Part shown: positions 60,528 through 64,000 of the stretch, piece by piece
Numbering within the stretch: the stretch's first letter is position 1
How the letters are laid out: the number at the start of each line of letters is the position of its first letter
Assembly: GCF_000009905.1 (NCBI RefSeq)
Contig: NC_006177.1
Coordinates: 682,001-746,000, forward strand
Direction: 5' to 3'
Origin: Symbiobacterium thermophilum IAM 14863
Lineage (GTDB): Bacteria; Bacillota; Sulfobacillia; Symbiobacteriales; Symbiobacteriaceae
DNA length: 64,000 nt
Notes under the pieces: model-generated
The model's input: only the letters and a program-made list of their open reading frames with translations
What the model was told of the DNA's origin: nothing
Databases searched by the model: none
Translations under genes and position numbers: made by a program

Positions 60528-61079
60528 GGGCACAGCCTCCTTCGTCTCCCTCAGAGCTTAACCGTACACGGTGGCCGACCGTTTGTACAGTCCGTTTCCC
60601 GGCAGACCGTGTCCATCGTCGGTCAACCGCCAAGGCGCGAGCGGGGAGGGTCTGGTGCAGTCCATGCCATCGGCCGTCAGGAGGTTGCCCGCGATCCGGA
60701 TGCCCATGGCGCTGATGGTGGTGAAGGAGTGGCGTGCGCCGAGTTCGTTCTGAACGGACTGCAGCCGGGCGAAGAGGTCGGCCGCCGTGGGCTCTGCGGG
60801 TGATCGTCATCATTCTTCTTCTCCGGCGTTGATTGGCGCGGATTTCCTGGTTACAATAATTCCACGACCGAGTCTTTTGTCTCATATGGTAGTCCATGAC
60901 TAGTTCTCTTCACTACTAACCTCATGGATTAAGCCCGATGTCCGATGTGCAGATCGGGTCGGCTAGATTTCGCCCACTTGGCCGAGAGGTCGGCGGACCC
61001 TGTTGTGCTACCTTGGAAGTTCAGGATGGCACCCTGTATCCTAGCTGTCCATATCCCTGTCAGGCGAGGGGGACATTCG
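60528..61079. other. Intergenic region with a possible gene fragment
   Basis: On the minus strand, 60558-60806 is open and reads AADLFARLQSVQNELGARHS, FTTISAMGIRIAGNLLTADG and GLYKRSATVYG, which looks protein-like. It has no start codon before an upstream TGA pair, so it is probably a remnant. I do not recognise it. The AT-rich part 60840-60940 is likely promoter DNA. No riboswitch was recognised on either strand. Confidence 0.3.
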
Positions 61080-62918
61080 GTGAAGATCAGAGACATCAGT
61101 GTTCGTGTCAAGTTGCAATTGGGCTTCCTGGCAATCCTCGTCCTGTTGATGGGTGTCGTGGTCACCGGCCAGATCGGCATGACCAACATGCGGACCCGCT
61201 ACGAGGACGTCAGCCGCGTCGAGCGGGTCCAGCTGCTGGGTCGAACCATGCAGGCCGAGTGGAGCGAGATGGTCCGGGCGGCGTCGATCTTCATGGCGAC
61301 GCGCAACGCCAATTACGCGGACGACTTCAACCGGGCCGCCGACAGCCTGGAGGCGGCGCTCAGGGAGTCGTGGGAACTGATCCAGTTGGAGACCAGCCAG
61401 GCAACGCTCTCCACCATTGAGGCGAACTTCAAGCGTTACCGGTCGGAGGTGGCCGATTTCTTCAGAGGATCGGATGTGGACCGGCTCGCTATGGAAGCGC
61501 TGCGCGAGGAGACGTCGCAGTTGCTGGCGCAGTTCGTGGATACCGGCGAGTCCCAGGCGGAGCTGGCCGCGGAAGAGGCGTCCCGCTCGGCCGCGCGGGC
61601 CCGCACCATCATGTGGATCGTGGCCGCCGTCGCGTCCGCCGCCGGAGTGACCATCGCCGCCTTCCTCGGCCGGCAGATTGCCACCCCGGTGACGGCCATC
61701 GCCCACATGGCCTCCCGTATGGCGGAGGGCGACCTGACCGTCGAGCCCCTGGAGGTGCGCAACCGGGATGAGCTGGGGGAGCTGGCCCGGGCGTTCAACC
61801 AGATGCTGGCCAACATGCGCGACGTGCTGCGGCGGGTCCGCACCGGCAGCGAGGCCCTGACGGATTCCGCGAAGGAGCTCTCCGCGGCGGCCGAGAGTGC
61901 GGCCCAGGCCTCGGGGGGCGTGGCCCAGGCGATCGCCCAGGTCGCGGCCGGCGCAACCGAGCAGGCCGGCGCCACCCAAGAGGTGGATGCGACCATGGAG
62001 CAGCTGAAGGAGGCGATCCAGCAGATCGCCGCCGGCGCGACCCGTTCGGCCGGGGAGACGAAGAGGGCCTCGACGCTGCTGCACGAGATGGCAGAGCGGC
62101 TGGACGCCATGGTGGCCGACGCCGCGGCGACCGCCGACCGGGCCAGCGGGGCGGTGGAGCAGGCGGCCGTCGGGGCGGAGGTCCTTCAGCGGGCCCTCTA
62201 CGAGATCCAGCAGATCGCCGAGGCGATGGGGGAGACCGCGGCGCGCATCCGGGAGCTGGAGCGTCACTCGGACCAGATCAGCGCGATCACCGAGGTCATC
62301 GCCACCATCGCGGATCAGACCAACCTGCTGGCCCTGAACGCGGCCATCGAGGCGGCCCGGGCCGGGGAGCACGGCCGCGGCTTCGCCGTGGTCGCAGACG
62401 AGGTGCGGAAGCTGGCGGAGCAGTCCGGGGCTTCATCCCGGGAGATTGCCGAGCTGGTGCGGCAGATCCAGATCTCCACCGCTGAGGCCGTCCGGGTGAC
62501 CGAACAGGGCACCGACCGGGCCCGGTCCGGCAACCAGCTGGCGATGGAGGCGGGCCGGGCCCTGGAGGACATCATGGATATCCTCCATCGGGCAGCCGAA
62601 TCGGTATCCACCATCGCCGATGCCGCCGAAAGGGTGAGGGGCGACTCCGCACAGGTGCTGCAGACCTTCACCGAGGTGGCGGCCCTGACGGAGGAGAACA
62701 CCGCCGCGGCGGAGGAGATGGCGGCGGGGGCCAACGAGGTGACGGGATCGGTGGCCAGGATCACCGAGGTCGCGCAGGCCAACGCCGCCGCGGCCCAGGA
62801 GGTCTCGGCTTCGGTGGAGGAGCTGACGGCCGCGTCCGAGCAGGTGGCGGCCACGGCCCAGAGCCTCCTGACCACGGTCAGGGAACTGCAGTCGGATGTG
62901 GAGCGGTTCAGACTGTAA
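61080..62918 (+). CDS. Methyl-accepting chemotaxis protein
   Basis: 612 residues from GTG 61080 (GGCGAGGGGG 8 nt upstream). A membrane helix ([21 protein letters not shown]), a four-helix-bundle sensor domain (about residues 35-180), a second helix ([20 protein letters not shown]), HAMP ([20 protein letters not shown]) and a long cytoplasmic coiled coil follow in order. The hairpin tip reads [20 protein letters not shown] and [20 protein letters not shown]. It signals to CheA/CheW. The ligand is unknown. The first gene in the window is probably a relative. Confidence 0.95.
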
Positions 62919-62934
62919 CAGGGGAAGCAGAGCG

Positions 62935-62985
62935 GGGGCTGTCCTCAGAGCAGATCATTCTGCGGGGGACAGCCCCTTCGGTCTC
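62935..62985 (+). terminator. Terminator of the chemoreceptor gene
   Basis: GGGGCTGTCC (62935-62944) pairs with GGACAGCCCC (62967-62976), followed by TTCGGTCTCCTTC. Confidence 0.75.
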
Positions 62986-63578
62986 CTTCGACCGGGTTTT
63001 CCGACGCCGTCGCCGGCGTGTGTGACGTCGCAACCGTCCGGACCGGGCCGTCCGGTGGGTCGGTGCCTGCGCCTCTGCGCACCGGTGCGCACAGGATCGC
63101 TTACCCCCTGGCGATCGCCGAGCTGATGCCTGCCCGTCCATGCAGGTGAGGCAACCCTTGGGCTCTGTGGCCCGAGAGGATACAACGCTGCACGGTCCAT
63201 CTCTGGCACTGGGAAAGCCCACAGAGATTCCGTATGACGTATTTGAGAATTCGGCCATATATGATAGAATTCAGCAAGCGGGACCTGCAGCGCAAGAATG
63301 CCCTTGGCTGATGGAAGACCTTCTCACCACGGGCCGGCCGGGTGTTGGAGCGGATCGCTGTGCTTGGCTTCCGTCTGGTTGCTCACTGGAGTCTGCCGCT
63401 GGCTCCTGCCGCCGCTTGGGGTCTGAACGCATGACCACCCGATGCGACCAGATGGTGAGTACAGGCGTCTCTCCCTTGCCCGAGCGTACTGGTAGCAGGA
63501 CGCAAGTTCTCTCGACCCGTGGCGCAGTCTCAGAGCTGACGGGGATATCTGGAAACTCAGAGACGGCGAGGTGTTCTG
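62986..63578. other. 593-bp region without a supported gene
   Basis: The open frames here have no ribosome binding sites or recognisable products. An AT-rich patch at 63240-63275 (TTGAGA, TATGAT) may hold the promoter of the ABC gene at 63579, but the spacing is not canonical. Confidence 0.3.
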
Positions 63579-64000
63579 ATGGTACCGGTGCTTGAAGCGC
63601 GGGCGCTTACGAAGGAGTACGCGCGCGGACGGTTGCCAGTGACCGTGCTCCGCGGCGTCGACGTGCAGGTGCACCCGTCCGAGTTCCTGGCGATCATGGG
63701 ACCCAGCGGATCCGGCAAGTCCACGCTGCTGCACATCCTCGGCGCGCTGGATCAGCCCACTGGGGGCGAGATTCGCTTCGAGGGGCAACTGGTCCCCGAG
63801 TGGGGCCGGGAGCCCGGGGCGACCGAGTTCCGCCGGCGCCGCCTCGGTTTCGTGTTCCAGTCCTTCAACCTCGTGCGCAGCCTGACGGCGCGGGAGAACG
63901 TGGGGCTGCCGCTGATTCTGCAAGGCGCGCCCGCCAGCGTCGTGGAGCGTGAGACGGAGGTATGGCTGAAGCGGGTCGGCCTCTGGGACCGGCGTGACCA
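63579..64000 (+). CDS. LolD/MacB-type ABC transporter ATPase, N-terminal part (cut by window edge)
   Basis: 140 residues are visible from ATG 63579 (GCGAGGTG upstream). LEARALTKEYARGRLPVTVL, Walker A GPSGSGKSTLLHILGALDQPT, read in two parts, and Q-loop LGFVFQSFNLVRSLTARENV are typical of the FtsE/LolD/MacB family that works with FtsX-like permeases. Signature and Walker B lie outside the window. A partner permease gene is expected just downstream. Confidence 0.9.
   Translation, partial: MVPVLEARALTKEYARGRLPVTVLRGVDVQVHPSEFLAIMGPSGSGKSTLLHILGALDQPTGGEIRFEGQLVPEWGREPGATEFRRRRLGFVFQSFNLVRSLTARENVGLPLILQGAPASVVERETEVWLKRVGLWDRRD

Noticed and set aside
60528-60900. FMN riboswitch upstream of the riboflavin transporter
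   Set aside because: I could not find the conserved RFN-element segments on the minus strand.
60900-61079. Cyclic-di-GMP riboswitch before the chemoreceptor
   Set aside because: No GEMM core or tetraloop-receptor pattern is visible.
63140-63595. 151-residue frame before the last ABC gene
   Set aside because: Composition is non-protein-like and it overlaps the supported ABC start.

Overview
The window is uniformly high-GC with dense genes, strong AGGAGG-type ribosome binding sites, frequent GTG/TTG starts and Firmicute-type gene content (cysteine desulfurase, cydAB, DnaE-type Pol III alpha, SWIM/SNF2 pair, muropeptide-recycling genes). This fits a high-GC Firmicute of the Symbiobacterium type. 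The organism call is inference; no 16S gene is present.

Layout: 1-4.2 kb holds the start of a chemoreceptor and a heterodimeric ABC exporter pair. 4.2-11.7 kb carries a hydrolase, a divergent muropeptide-recycling pair (class C serine hydrolase and NamZ-like), a thioredoxin-fold membrane protein, a nitroreductase, a YdcF-like protein and a cysteine desulfurase. 11.8-14.3 kb is cydAB behind a Rex-like operator. 14.3-18.5 kb is a proline-catabolism module: a sigma-54 activator divergent from proline dehydrogenase and P5C dehydrogenase, with a consensus -24/-12 promoter. 18.6-18.9 kb is a 127-bp tandem repeat with hairpins. 19-23.4 kb is an ABC-2 transporter and a two-component system. 23.5-28 kb is a FecBCD-type metal-complex importer with two DUF364 proteins. 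28.3-38.5 kb holds SWIM and SNF2 proteins, an aldo/keto reductase and dnaE, followed by a decayed erythromycin-esterase-like gene.

The centre of interest is 39.7-56.6 kb, a complete type I-E CRISPR-Cas locus. One array of about 87 repeats (39.9-46.9 kb) is split by a 1.74-kb IS inserted in a spacer. It is followed by the operon cas1, cas2-cas3 (one fused ORF), cas8e, cse2, cas7, cas5, cas6e. Two features stand out. First, Cas2 and Cas3 are fused in a I-E system. Second, between the probable cas promoter and cas1 lies a degenerate repeat/32-nt spacer/repeat unit. Its spacer matches, through a perfect 8-nt seed and an AAG PAM, DNA immediately upstream of the -35 element of that promoter. Two pairs of overlapping spacers in the main array independently show that AAG is the PAM. 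I infer a CreR-like guide RNA through which Cascade represses its own operon.

56.5-59.1 kb is a decayed zone: a second leader-like motif, a broken IS1182-type transposase, a frameshifted and truncated ABC-2 permease, and a lone CRISPR-like repeat. 59.2-60.5 kb carries a riboflavin transporter and an archaeal-type CTP-dependent riboflavin kinase. The window ends with a full-length chemoreceptor and a truncated LolD/MacB-type ATPase gene.
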